Of a stretch of 64,000 nucleotides of DNA, positions 1 to 9,033 are shown piece by piece. A program made the position numbers and the translations under genes. Location: positions 69,906,379-69,970,378 of the forward strand of contig OY755236.1 in NCBI GenBank assembly GCA_963576725.1. The letters are read 5' to 3'. The notes beneath the pieces were generated by a model. The model saw only the letters and a list, made by a program, of their open reading frames with translations, made no database searches and was not told the DNA's origin. The stretch is from Azorinus chamasolen. Its lineage: Eukaryota; Mollusca; Bivalvia; Cardiida; Solecurtidae. The number at the start of each line of letters is the position of its first letter. Position 1 is the stretch's first letter.

Positions 1-1
1 A

Positions 2-2647
2 GGTCACCAAACCGCATTAGAATTAGGCATACTGCAGATCTGTGTCAACACAGTATCAACAAGCAATGACTCGCAGGTAGAAGAACTACTCAAAGAATAC
101 AATGACAGATTCCAAGGTCTGGGTAAACTCAAAGACTACCAATTGAAACTGAACATAAACAAAACTGTTACACCTGTAGCCCAACCAAATCGCAGAATTC
201 CATTCAAAATGAGAAGACAAGTTGAGACCAAAATCAAAGAGCTACTAGACAATGACGTAATAGAAAAGGTGGAAGGTCCTACACCTTGGATCTCCCCTAT
301 TGTCGTGATTCCAAAGAAAGACGACATACGCTTGTGTTTGGATCTACGCCAGGCCAACACAGCTGTCGAGAGGGAACGATTCCCAATGCCAAATATAGAT
401 GAAACGCTAGAAGAGTTGAGTGGTGCCAAATACTTCTCAAAACTAGATCTCAAGATGGGATTTCATCAGATTGAACTAGATCCAGAGTCAAGACACATTA
501 CAACATTTGTGACGCACGACGGTTTGTACCGCTACAAACGCCTTCTCTTTGGAATTTCATGTGCCCCAGAGATTTACCAGAGAATTATCCAACATACAAT
601 TCAAGACATTAAAGGCTGTAGAAATGTTTCAGATGACATAATTGTTTTTGGAAAAACCAAGAAAGAACACGACACTGCATTATCAAATTTACTCAAAAGA
701 CTGCGTGAAAAAGGCTTGACAGTGAACAAAGAAAAGTGTGTATTCAGCCAGACCTCCATTACATTTATGGGACACCAGCTTACACCTGAGGGTCTCCTAC
801 CACAAGACAAAAAAATCACAGCAGTCCAACAAACAAAGCCCCCAACATCAGTGAAAGAAGTAAAAAGTTTCTTGGGACTGGTGAATTACTGTTCAAAATT
901 CATCCCAAATTTTGCAACAATCTCAGAACCAATCAGAAAACTAACACGCAAAAATCAGGAGTTTACCTGGGGAGTTGATCAACAACATGCATTTCAAAGA
1001 CTCAAAGAATTGATCACTAGTGCATCTGTTATGGCATACTACAACCCAAACGCTGAAACAACTGTGACAGTTGACGGAAGTCCATATGGAGTTGGAGCCA
1101 TTTTATCACAAAAACAAACAAATGGACAAGTTCGCCCAGTTGCATATGCTAGCAGGACACTTAATGAAGTAGAGAGACGCTACAGTCAGATTGAAAGAGA
1201 GTGCCTTGCAGTTACCTGGGGTGTGGAGAAATTTGGAGTGTACCTTTACGGATTAAATTTCAAGGTAATTACTGACCACAAACCACTTGTGAACATTTTC
1301 AAACCCAAACATAACCCTCCAGCCAGAATCCAACGTATGCTACTTAAATTGCAGAGTTACAAATTTACTGTTGAATACCAGCCTGGCAGTCTAAATGCTG
1401 CTGATGTGCTGTCGAGATCACCCATTCACCAGTGTGAAAATCAAATTTCACACCAAGCAGAGGAATTCATTAATTATGTCTGCCAGAACTCAGTGCCCTG
1501 TGCCATGACCTTAGATGAAATAGATAAGGAGTCAGCTGAGGACAACACTACATTGGAGTTAATCCGCTGCATCAAGCATGACAAATGGCCAAAGAGCAGT
1601 AAAATTAACACTTACTTCAAGGTGCGCTCAGAACTGTCTGTGCAAAATAATATAGTACTGCGTGGGACACGCATAGTCATACCTGAGAAACTACGAGCAA
1701 GAGTGCTACAATTAGCCCACGAGTCACACCAAGGTGTTGTGAAAACAAAGCAGATATTAAGGGAGAAAGTTTATTGGCCAGGAATAGACAGAGATGTGGA
1801 GGAAATGATCAAGACATGCTATGAGTGCCAATTACTCTCAAACCCACCTGTCCCACCACAGGTACATACTACAGATTTACCAGGAAAACCATGGGACCGT
1901 GTCGGTATGGATTTGACTGGACCTTTTCAGTCAGGAGAATACTTGCTTGTTGTCATTGATTACTTTTCAAGATTCCCAGAAGTAGAAATTCTCAAATCAA
2001 CAACTTCAATTTCAATCATTCATAAGTTAATGAAAATATTTGCAGTTCATGGCCTTCCCTCAGAAATCACTACTGACAATGCGCCAAATTTAGTTTCAGA
2101 TGAAATGCAAAATTTCTTTTCCAAAAATGGCATAAAACACAGGCGTGTCACACCTTTTTGGCCTAGAGCTAACGGCTTAGTTGAAAACTTCAACAAAACA
2201 TTAGGCAAATTCATCAAAACTGCTGTTCTCGCTCACAAAAATTGGAGAGTTGAGTTACAAAAGTTCTTACTCAGTTACCGTACTACACCACATGTTACTA
2301 CTGGACGTGCACCCTCAGAAATTCTATTTAATAGAAAGCTTAGAAATAAAATGCCACATTTTGAGAAGAAAAGACAAATTAGTGACTTTCAAAAACGTGA
2401 CAAAGAGCAAAAAGCAAAAATGAAAAACAATGCAGATAGACGCATGAGTAAACGAGTCATGGATTATAAACTGGGACAAAGTGTGCTAATTCTGAAAAGA
2501 ATTAGAGGAAAACTTGACTCGAAATGGGAGAGAGACATATACACAGTAATCGGACAGACAGGTCATCAGATTAAATTGAAATCTCCCTACGGCCATGTGT
2601 TGTACAGACATGCCTCACATGTGAGGCCATTTTATCGCAGTTCGTAA
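2..2647 (+). CDS. Ty3-type retrotransposon pol polyprotein, 5' end outside window
   Basis: The reading frame is open from base 2 to a stop at 2645-2647 (881 residues), so the first ATG-like start inside it is not the true start. Domains in order: reverse transcriptase (about residues 85-260; LDLRQAN, KLDLKMGFHQIEL and a catalytic VSDD in place of the commoner YVDD), RNase H (about 335-460; VDGSPYGVGA, ERECLAV, TDHKPL), an integrase HHCC zinc finger (about 570-615; HESHQG and CYECQ), and an integrase core (about 620-780; acidic residues in GMDLTGP, TTDNAP and GLVENFN). This order, with integrase after RNase H, is that of Ty3-type LTR elements. It would copy element RNA and insert the DNA. No internal stop is visible, so this copy may be young. 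Gag and protease would lie left of the window. Confidence 0.93.
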   Translation, partial: GHQTALELGILQICVNTVSTSNDSQVEELLKEYNDRFQGLGKLKDYQLKLNINKTVTPVAQPNRRIPFKMRRQVETKIKELLDNDVIEKVEGPTPWISPIVVIPKKDDIRLCLDLRQANTAVERERFPMPNIDETLEELSGAKYFSKLDLKMGFHQIELDPESRHITTFVTHDGLYRYKRLLFGISCAPEIYQRIIQHTIQDIKGCRNVSDDIIVFGKTKKEHDTALSNLLKRLREKGLTVNKEKCVFSQTSITFMGHQLTPEGLLPQDKKITAVQQTKPPTSVKEVKSFLGLVNYCSKFIPNFATISEPIRKLTRKNQEFTWGVDQQHAFQRLKELITSASVMAYYNPNAETTVTVDGSPYGVGAILSQKQTNGQVRPVAYASRTLNEVERRYSQIERECLAVTWGVEKFGVYLYGLNFKVITDHKPLVNIFKPKHNPPARIQRMLLKLQSYKFTVEYQPGSLNAADVLSRSPIHQCENQISHQAEEFINYVCQNSVPCAMTLDEIDKESAEDNTTLELIRCIKHDKWPKSSKINTYFKVRSELSVQNNIVLRGTRIVIPEKLRARVLQLAHESHQGVVKTKQILREKVYWPGIDRDVEEMIKTCYECQLLSNPPVPPQVHTTDLPGKPWDRVGMDLTGPFQSGEYLLVVIDYFSRFPEVEILKSTTSISIIHKLMKIFAVHGLPSEITTDNAPNLVSDEMQNFFSKNGIKHRRVTPFWPRANGLVENFNKTLGKFIKTAVLAHKNWRVELQKFLLSYRTTPHVTTGRAPSEILFNRKLRNKMPHFEKKRQISDFQKRDKEQKAKMKNNADRRMSKRVMDYKLGQSVLILKRIRGKLDSKWERDIYTVIGQTGHQIKLKSPYGHVLYRHASHVRPFYRSS

Positions 2648-2916
2648 GGGAATAAATGTGCTTAACCTCAGAACTGACACTGATTTGTGATCATGAAATT
2701 CTGATTACTTGGATATAAGTAGGTGCTATTTTCATTAGGACGGGTGTAAGACATTAGTCTATCAGTCATGTCAGAATTTATGTTTGTGCAAATGGTCAAG
2801 AACTGAAACATTATCACTAGATGGCTTTTGAAATAAGTTGCTAAAAGTATCATGTCGCAGAGTTGAACTTATTGAACTTTGCAGTGAGTAGTGACTATGA
2901 ACTGTCTTTCAAATTT

Positions 2917-3113
2917 AAATGAAAGAAGGGATGTAATGTATGTAGCTGTAGCACAGAGATAGCTCCGCCTCTGTGGTCACTCTCACTGACCAACTGATAA
3001 GCCCCGCCTACTGTAAATGTGTATGAATGTATTATGAAGAATGATTAGAATAGATTTAGTAACCAAAGAGTAAGCTTGTGTCTTTAGAGAGTCCCCTATC
3101 AAAGGTTATTTCA
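2917..3113 (+). repeat. Polypurine tract and probable 3' LTR of the Ty3-type element
   Basis: A purine run (AAATGAAAGAAGGGA, about 2917-2931) follows the pol stop by 270 bp and is directly followed by TGTAATGTATG. The likely LTR runs from that TG at 2932 to a CA near 3113, about 182 bp. The right limit is inferred because the next bases (ATGCCATTAT...) match the tail of TTAA-B elements. The 5' LTR is outside the window, so identity of the two LTRs and the target duplication cannot be checked. The 2648-2916 interval shows no gene. Confidence 0.6.
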
Positions 3114-3193
3114 ATGCCATTATTAAAAATTAGCTAAAATATATTCATGATGTCATTATTTCTCACATGAATATTAAACAGGAAAAGGGTTAA
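3114..3193 (+). repeat. TTAA-B MITE, right-hand remnant
   Basis: The sequence matches the tail of TTAA-B elements (ATTCATGATGTCATTATTTC, then an end reading GGGTTAA). The rest of the copy was displaced by the Ty3-type element and lies outside the window. Confidence 0.6.
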
Positions 3194-3242
3194 AGCGAAA
3201 ATTGATGAAAATTGATAAAATTCATATTCAATTGTTTTAGCT

Positions 3243-3700
3243 TTTATCCCTTTCCCTGTTTGAGTATTATCTCATTCCCTCCTAAACTATTTTAAGACCC
3301 ATTTAACCTCTCTGAATTAATCTACTGAAAAGTAGCATTAACTATAGAAAAGGAGAAATTAAGAATTGTGTAGTTTTGAAACCATTGTGATAAATAGAGC
3401 ATTTGCTCCTATGGAGCAAATGCTACATTTATCATTATGCTTTCAAAATGTGACTTTTATAGAGGGGTCAAAATGCGTCACTGAGAGGGAATGTGTTAAT
3501 ATAAGAAATAGTGACATCATGAATATTTACTGGCTGAACTTTTATAATAGCACGTGTAAGTATGTGTAGAAACTGTAGAGATAGATCTATGATATTTTCA
3601 AAAGCAAACAGATCAGACCCTGATCAGACGTCTCCAACATGATCTTAGTAGGTCTATTGTGTTTGCAAAGTTTATATGAAGGAAGGGGTTTATAGATATA
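3243..3700 (-). repeat. TTAA-B MITE interrupted by a TTAA-C MITE
   Basis: A reverse TTAA-B copy begins near 3243 (TTTATCCCTTTCCCTG). It is interrupted at 3267-3499, resumes with TAAGAAATAGTGACATCATG, and has its internal hairpin at about 3605-3680 (GCAAACAGATCAGACCCTG ... TTGTGTTTGC). The right end is degraded. Confidence 0.6.
3267..3499 (+). repeat. TTAA-C MITE nested in TTAA-B
   Basis: This copy carries the TTAA-C hairpin (GTGATAAATAGAGCATTTGC ... GCAAATGCTACATTTATCA). It ends TTAA at 3496-3499; the left flank reads TTAT. The host TTAA-B element continues on both sides. Confidence 0.65.
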
Positions 3701-3725
3701 AGGCATTATCTGGACATAGACTGAT

Positions 3726-4192
3726 TTAACCCTTTCCCTCATGAATATTTATGTGAAAATAATGAATGTATGAATATTAATTGGCTGATGTTTTATGATG
3801 GCATCATGAACAAGAGGAGTTTTGACTAAGGCATCTGTAGAATCAGACCTATATTATATGATAAACATGATAAACAAACAGGGAAGACCCTGATCAGATG
3901 GCTCCTATATGAGCTATCTCATCTGGGTGTACTCTGTTTGCACAGGCATCGAAAGGTATCTCTATGAGATTACCCTTACATTGTGGGACAAAATTCACTA
4001 ATATCCTTTGCAAATAGAGTAGACCCAGATGAGAGAGTTCCTAGAGGAGCCCTCTCATCAGGATCTGCGCTATTTGTCATGCTACAGTCTTTTTCTTTAG
4101 AAAAAAACCTAAGTATTCACCATGAGGTTGACCTGTTTGAATTTTGGAATAGTCCATTTGAAAATTCAGTGTAGTAAGGGTTAAAGGGTTAA
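3726..4192 (-). repeat. TTAA-B MITE with TTAA-E inserted in its right end
   Basis: It starts TTAACCCTTTCCCTC and carries the AGACCCTGATCAGATGGCTC hairpin. Its last bases are separated from the body by the TTAA-E element at 3970-4184. The final AGGGTTAA (4185-4192) belongs to TTAA-B, so removing the insert restores a normal TTAA-B end. Confidence 0.7.
3970..4184 (+). repeat. TTAA-E MITE nested in TTAA-B
   Basis: The ends read TTACCCTTACA and GTAAGGGTTAA. The internal hairpin is GAGAGTTCCTAGAGGAGCCCTCTC. It shares its right half (TTGACCTGTTTGAATTTTGG) with the copy at 5703-5918. Confidence 0.7.
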
Positions 4193-4412
4193 AAGTCCCA
4201 TCTGTACAGACCAGGTATAGGGTACTAAAACAGAATCCTTGTATCAATAATGCATTTATGCATTTGACTCCAGGCATATCCTTACCACTACAAACATTGG
4301 GTCTGCTTCAGAAAAAAATGTTGTCAGCTTTACTTGTACAATAACCTACAGCTTTTAGTTTTAGACTGTCTGCTCAATATGAATACCAATTGAATTGCTT
4401 GAAATGCTGAGT

Positions 4413-4870
4413 TTAACCCTTTCTTTCATATAAACATCTTTTCACATGTATGCAAAGTGAGAAGACCCAGATTAGATAGCTCCTGTATGAGCAGTTTGAT
4501 CAGGGTCTGTTTTGTTCAGTTATGGAATTCTACAGTTCTGCCCTTTGAATAACGAGATTGCCATTATAACGACTTTAAATATGGTCAGCTTTAAACTGTC
4601 AATAGATTAATGCCAACAAGAGAATGCTTAATGCTGACGACAAGAAATGCAGAAAGCTCCCTTTCGGAGCATTTTGCACTCCTTGTATTCTGCATTAATT
4701 ATACAGTAATGTTTTGAAGATAACTGTAATTTTGTTTCAATGCATACTGACGGTAGAACGAGGGTGCCATTGTAAACAAATGCCGGTATAATGGGGATTC
4801 ACTATATAAATTTTCAGCTAATAAATATTCATGATGTCATTATTTCTTACATGAATATTCATCAGATTAA
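4413..4870 (+). repeat. TTAA-B MITE split by a TA-flanked element
   Basis: The left half (TTAACCCTTTCTTTCATATAA plus hairpin) lies at 4413-4527 and the right half (TTTCAGCTAATAAATATTCA to a TTAA end) at about 4804-4870. About 275 bp between them are a separate insertion with its own weak terminal repeats (CAGTTCTGCCC versus CAATGGCACCC on the other strand) and a small AGCTCC..GGAGC-type hairpin near 4655. Confidence 0.55.
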
Positions 4871-5112
4871 GGTGTTTTGCAAGAGTTATTGGGCTTATCT
4901 GGTAGAACTGAATACCACAAATATAAAGCAGTTGCTTACTATAAAATATAGTAAGCAGTACATGCACCATACCCAAAGTATTTGGACACCCTATCTCATC
5001 TATCCACCAGTTTGTAAAGCTGAATACATGTAATTCAATTTGGTGACTTTAAATTAGAGTAGCAGATATTGTAGAACTTGGATCAAATGGTTCATTCAAT
5101 TAATCTTCAGTC

Positions 5113-5315
5113 TACAGTAAAACCTCTCTATAACGGCCACTAAATTGTGTTAATTAGTTGGTATCTAGGGCAGATGGCTGCTTAAAGCAAGGTGAAAGTA
5201 AAACAGAATGCTCCTATAGGAGCATTCTGTTTACTTTCACCTTGCTTTAAGCAGTCACCTGCCTTTAACACAAAATACTTGATGTAATTTAGTGGCTTTT
5301 TTAGGTTTTACAGTA
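5113..5315. repeat. TA-1 MITE (CAGTAAAACCTCTC ends)
   Basis: It is flanked by TA. The ends are imperfect inverted repeats (CAGTAAAACCTCTCTATAAC against GTTTTACAG). A hairpin of about 45 bp arms is centred on GAATGCTCCTATAGGAGCATTC near 5220. It is closely related to 6338-6545. The TA duplication and ends suggest a Tc1/mariner-type source. Confidence 0.75.
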
Positions 5316-5559
5316 CAGCTTATATTGAATGATTGGTTTATCAGCAGCTGATCTGGTTTCAAAGTGTTTGCTATGGACATGTGATGCCATACATCAATCA
5401 TGAGGTTCTGCAAGGTACTTCATAGTTTTATACTAACAATCTGAAACCAAACCATATTTAACTAGGGTTATTTTGGATGAGTGATTTTCTGGTTACATGA
5501 AACGAATCCCTTCCCAGCTTTGTACTTAAATTTCATGTTGGACTACAGAAGAGCCGGCC

Positions 5560-5690
5560 ATTAAAGAGAGGTCTAAATCTGAGTCTTAAGGCAGGTGGTA
5601 ACTTAATGCAGGTTGAAAGTAATGCAGAATCCTCCTATTGCTGCATTACTTTAGCAACCAATTGCTTTTTAAGACTCCTATGTTGAATAA
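5560..5690. repeat. Degraded TA-1 hairpin remnant
   Basis: GGCAGGTGGTAACTTAATGC and a mirrored CTTTAGCAACCAATTGC mark an eroded TA-1 hairpin. No clear ends remain. Confidence 0.4.
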
Positions 5691-5702
5691 ATGAATTTTC
5701 AC

Positions 5703-5918
5703 TTAACCTTTACAGTGCAGTACACAAGTTTCTAATGTTTTTGCAAACAGTGTAGACCCAGATGATAGGACTAGTACCTAGAGGAGCCCTCTCATCAAGC
5801 TCTGCACTGTTTGTCATATTACACTTTTCTTTTGAAAAATCCCTAAATATTCATCATAAACTTGACCTGTTTGAATTTTGGAATACGCGTATAGTTCATT
5901 CAGCATTGTAAGGGTTAA
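5703..5918 (+). repeat. TTAA-E MITE
   Basis: The left end is TTAACCTTTACAGTGC and the right end CAGCATTGTAAGGGTTAA, an imperfect inverted pair in TTAA. Internal hairpin arms lie at 5743-5815 (GCAAACAGTGTAGACCCAG ... CTCTGCACTGTTTGTC). Confidence 0.75.
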
Positions 5919-6170
5919 GACGAATTCCACTGTATTGATCAGTTTTTGTAATGTATATATGACTAGATCCTCTAGTTTGATGATTATTTTCATCTCTTGT
6001 AGGCTATGAGCCAAAATTGTTATTACGTACCTTTACAAGATTTAATATCCTGATTAACTCTTTCCGTTCAAAGTAATTGTCATCTTTCATTATTGTAGTC
6101 AGTTCTACAATTCTCAAAACAAAATCAGTAAAATAACAGTGACAAAACAGCTGTCATAGCATGCATAGAT

Positions 6171-6622
6171 TTAACCCTTTCCCTCATACAAACGCTTTTT
6201 CATGCCTTTGCACTAGACTAGACCGAGATCATGCAGACAGCTCTTGTAGGAGCCATCTGATCAGGGTGTGTTGTTTGCTTATGGAATAAATCTGACTCTA
6301 CAGTTTTTACCAATACCAAAACACTCCTGTGTACATGTACAGTAGAACCTCTCTATAATGGCCACTAAATTGTGTGAATTAGTTGGTATTTTGGGCAGGT
6401 GGTTGCTTAAAGCAAGGTGAAAGTAAAACAGAACGCTCCTATAGGAGCGTTCTGTTTTACTTTCACCTTGCTTTAAGCAACCACCTGCCTTTAACACAAA
6501 ATACTTGATATAATTTAGTGGCCATTATAGAGAGGTTTTACTGTACTATTATAACAATTCAGACAATAAATGTTCATGATGTCATTATTTCTTACATGAA
6601 TATTGAACAGGGAATGGGTTTT
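6171..6622 (+). repeat. TTAA-B MITE with TA-1 nested inside
   Basis: It starts TTAACCCTTTCCCTCATACA, and the hairpin follows. The body is cut after CTGTGTACATG and resumes after 6545 with CTATTATAACAATTCAG. Removing the TA-1 insert with one TA restores the usual TTAA-B wording (GTACATG-TA-CTATTATAA). It ends GGGAATGGGTT just before a TTAA-C copy. Confidence 0.8.
6338..6545. repeat. TA-1 MITE, nested at a TA in TTAA-B
   Basis: The flanking TA pair is at 6338-6339 and 6544-6545. The ends are CAGTAGAACCTCTCTATAAT and its mirror. The long hairpin GTGGTTGCTTAAAGCAAGG ... is near-perfect, with the tip GAACGCTCCTATAGGAGCGTTC. Confidence 0.85.
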
Positions 6623-6850
6623 GACCCTTTCCTCCATAAATATGCTTTTCTACGCCTCTGTAATAACCACTTCTTGAAACCATTGTGATAAATAGAGCAT
6701 TTTGCTCCTATAGGAGCAAATGCTCTGTTTATCACAATGGTTTCAAACTACAAAATTCTAAAATTTTACTTTTCTCTAGTAAATGCTCCTTTTGGGTAGA
6801 TTTATTCAAAGAGGTTGGGTCTAAAAATAGCCCATGGAGGAATGGGTTAA
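6621..6850 (-). repeat. TTAA-C MITE
   Basis: It begins TTGACCCTTTCCTCCATAAA and ends GGAATGGGTTAA. The hairpin is the typical TTAA-C form: GAAACCATTGTGATAAATAG, a TTTGCTCC..GGAGCAAA tip, and the mirrored arm. Confidence 0.8.
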
Positions 6851-6974
6851 AAGCTGATGTCAAATTGTCCCATCACATTCAATGTTAATTACATTTTCCA
6901 TGTATTCCTTATACAATTGACTACTATACTGGTTACCACCAGTTTAATAGTCAAAGATTAACATCTCCAGTTAT

Positions 6975-7424
6975 TTAACCCTTGTAATGCTGAATTTTCG
7001 AAGTGGAATGGTCCATCCTTGTTTAACCCTTTCCCTCATATAAACGTGTTTTCACGCAATTGCAAACAGAGAAGACCCAGATCAGACGGCTCCTAGAGGA
7101 GCCGTCTGATCAGGGTCTGCTCTGTTTGCTAATGGAATTTGTTAGATCTGTTTCTTTACTTTCTAAAATGTCTACAATGTTCCACCTTCCATATTTCTTT
7201 ATAACTATTTTGTTAATGAATATTCAGTAGGTATTGAAATTTGGCCTAAATACAGAACAGGGAAAGGGTTAAAGATAAGTGTGTTTTCAATATGTAAGAG
7301 TTTAATTTGCAAGATTTTGAATGACAAACAGTGCAGATCCTGATCCTAGAGGAACCCTCTGATCTGGGTCTACACTGTTTGCAATTTATGCCAGCCAACT
7401 CATGTCTCACATTCAAAGGGTTAA
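6975..7424 (+). repeat. TTAA-D MITE with TTAA-A nested inside
   Basis: The outer element starts TTAACCCTTGTAATGCTGAA and ends CACATTCAAAGGGTTAA. Its hairpin (GACAAACAGTGCAGATCC ... TCTACACTGTTTGC) lies at about 7325-7382. The stretch up to CCTTGTTTAA matches other TTAA-D copies, which there read TTGTTTAA; the TTAA-A element sits exactly at that TTAA. Confidence 0.8.
7023..7272 (+). repeat. TTAA-A MITE, complete (250 bp)
   Basis: TTAACCCTTTCCCTCAT at the left and ACAGGGAAAGGGTTAA at the right form inverted ends in a TTAA duplication. The internal hairpin AGACCCAGATCAGACGGCTC ... GATCAGGGTCTGCTCTG is at 7066-7130. The unique tail (GTCTACAATGTTCCACC) defines the A type. Confidence 0.85.
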
Positions 7425-7644
7425 GCTCAAATACCCTTTATTTCCTCTGAAAAATCTGAAATGAGCCATATCCGGCCACTTGCTGTCTACACAATAAGCT
7501 AACTATTTAAAGTCATATATATATTGCATGGTTTTGAATAGCCCTTATGTATTGAAAACCTTCAGAAGAAATTCAAGTTTCGAAATACTATTTACGCGCA
7601 ATAGCCAGACCACTGATGTCTTGAGACCCATTTCTTCCTGTCGC

Positions 7645-7945
7645 ATAACTTAATCTGTTGAAAGATGAATTTTCAAATTGGAATGGTCTATGATAATGTT
7701 TAATAATGTCTAACCAGTAAGAAAAGATTAATTTGAGGATTTGAATGACAAACCGTGCAGACTCAGTTGGGTCAGATTGATCTTCGTGTCACTACACTGT
7801 TTGCAAAATAATACTTAGCCCTTAACCTCATGAATATTCATGTAAGAAATATTGAAATCATTAATGTTAATCTGCTGCATTATTATAATGGTTACAACCT
7901 ATATATAAATACATGTTGCAGAAACTGTATTATAATCAGATGAAC
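7645..7945. repeat. Degraded TTAA-D (7645-7805) and TTAA-B left half (7815-7945)
   Basis: TGAATTTTCAAATTGGAATGG and GACAAACCGTGCAGAC mark TTAA-D. TTAACCTCATGAATATTCATG and ATGTTGCAGAAACTGT mark the long arm of a reverse TTAA-B. Confidence 0.5.
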
Positions 7946-7959
7946 AGTAACACCCATCT

Positions 7960-8057
7960 AAACTGGACATTCAAATTAGTATCAATAACTGTCTTTACAG
8001 ACAGGTGGCAGCTTAATGCAGGGTGAAAGTCACGCATTAAGCATTAAGCAGCCCCCT

Positions 8058-8088
<31 letters not shown>

Positions 8089-8330
8089 ACTCAAAGGGGT
8101 GGGGGCATAATGTATTTGTCCTGTCTGTTGGTAGGTTGGTTTGCGGACAACTTTAACAATGGCGATAATTTTGAGCCATTGCACATACATACTTCAAACT
8201 TGGCATGCATGCGCAACTTATGGAGGCAAACATTCTTAGAGGGGTGACTTACTAAGGTCAAGATCATACATCAAGGTCAAATTAGGGGGCATAGTGTTTC
8301 ACAAACACTTCTTGTATATATATATACAAT
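7960..8330 (+). repeat. TA-1 remnant, 29-base C tract, and short Helentron-like element
   Basis: The left half of a TA-1 hairpin (ACAGGTGGCAGCTTAATGC, 7980-8050) runs into C(29) at 8058-8086. This is followed by GGGGTGGGGGCATAATG and an element ending GGGGGCATAGTGTTTCACAA then CTTCTTGTA near 8317. The final phrase is the same as at 30170-30192 and 44888-44918. Confidence 0.55.
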
Positions 8331-8374
8331 ACCATCAGCAAACAGAGCAGATTAATCAGACAGCTCCTACAGGC

Positions 8375-8624
8375 TTAACCCTTTCCCTGTTCTATGTTTA
8401 TTCAAAATTTCAATACCTACTGAATATTCATGAACAAAACAGTTATAATGAAATATGGAAGGTTGGGCATTGTAGCCATTTTAGAAACTAAAGACAAAGA
8501 TCTTTCAAATTATATTAGCAAACAGAGTAGACCCAGATCAGACGGCTCCTCTAGGAGCCGTCTGATCTGGGTCTACTCTCTTTGCAAATGCCTGAAAACA
8601 CGTTTGTATGAGGGAAAGGGTTAA
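8375..8624 (-). repeat. TTAA-A MITE, complete
   Basis: TTAACCCTTTCCCTGTTCTA at the left and GAGGGAAAGGGTTAA at the right. The hairpin at 8519-8587 is an almost perfect palindrome, including the positions that are mismatched in most copies. Confidence 0.85.
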
Positions 8625-8782
8625 GACTTTGAATGCAGGAAACAAGTGTCCGCGGCATTTGCAGACAGGAGCCCTCTGATCAGTGTCTGCATGGTTTGTC
8701 ATTAAAAATACCCTTTCATACTGAATGGACTCCCATAATTACATGGTGATGGACAATTTCACTTTGAAAACTTAACATTTAA
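8621..8782 (-). repeat. TTAA-D MITE sharing TTAA with both neighbours
   Basis: It begins TTAAGACTTTGAATGCAGG and ends ACTTTGAAAACTTAACATTTAA. One hairpin arm is shortened. Its boundary TTAAs are also the boundaries of the TTAA-A elements on each side. Confidence 0.65.
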
Positions 8783-9033
8783 CCCTTTCCCTGTGTTTAT
8801 TTCAGATTTCAGTACCTATTGAATATTCATGGGCAAAATAGTTTTTTAATTTGATATGGAAGATACAGCATTGTAGCCATTTTAGAAAGTAAAGAAACAG
8901 ATCTATAAAATTCCCTTAGCAAATATAGCAGAGCCAGATCAGACGGCTCCTATACATGTAGTAGCCGTCTGATCTGGGTCTGCTCTGTTTGCAAATGCAT
9001 GTGAAAAGGTGTTCATATGAGGGAAAGGGTTAA
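8779..9033 (-). repeat. TTAA-A MITE, complete
   Basis: TTAACCCTTTCCCTGTGTTT and GAGGGAAAGGGTTAA ends in TTAA. The hairpin lies at 8926-8993, with a widened tip containing ATACATGTAGTAG. Confidence 0.85.

Noticed and set aside
143..145. TTG at 143 as the start of the pol gene
   Set aside because: The frame is open to base 2 and encodes recognisable pol sequence upstream of 143, so the start is outside the window.
8519..8587. Rho-independent terminators or riboswitches suggested by strong hairpins
   Set aside because: The hairpins belong to repeated MITEs in a eukaryotic genome; no bacterial context exists.
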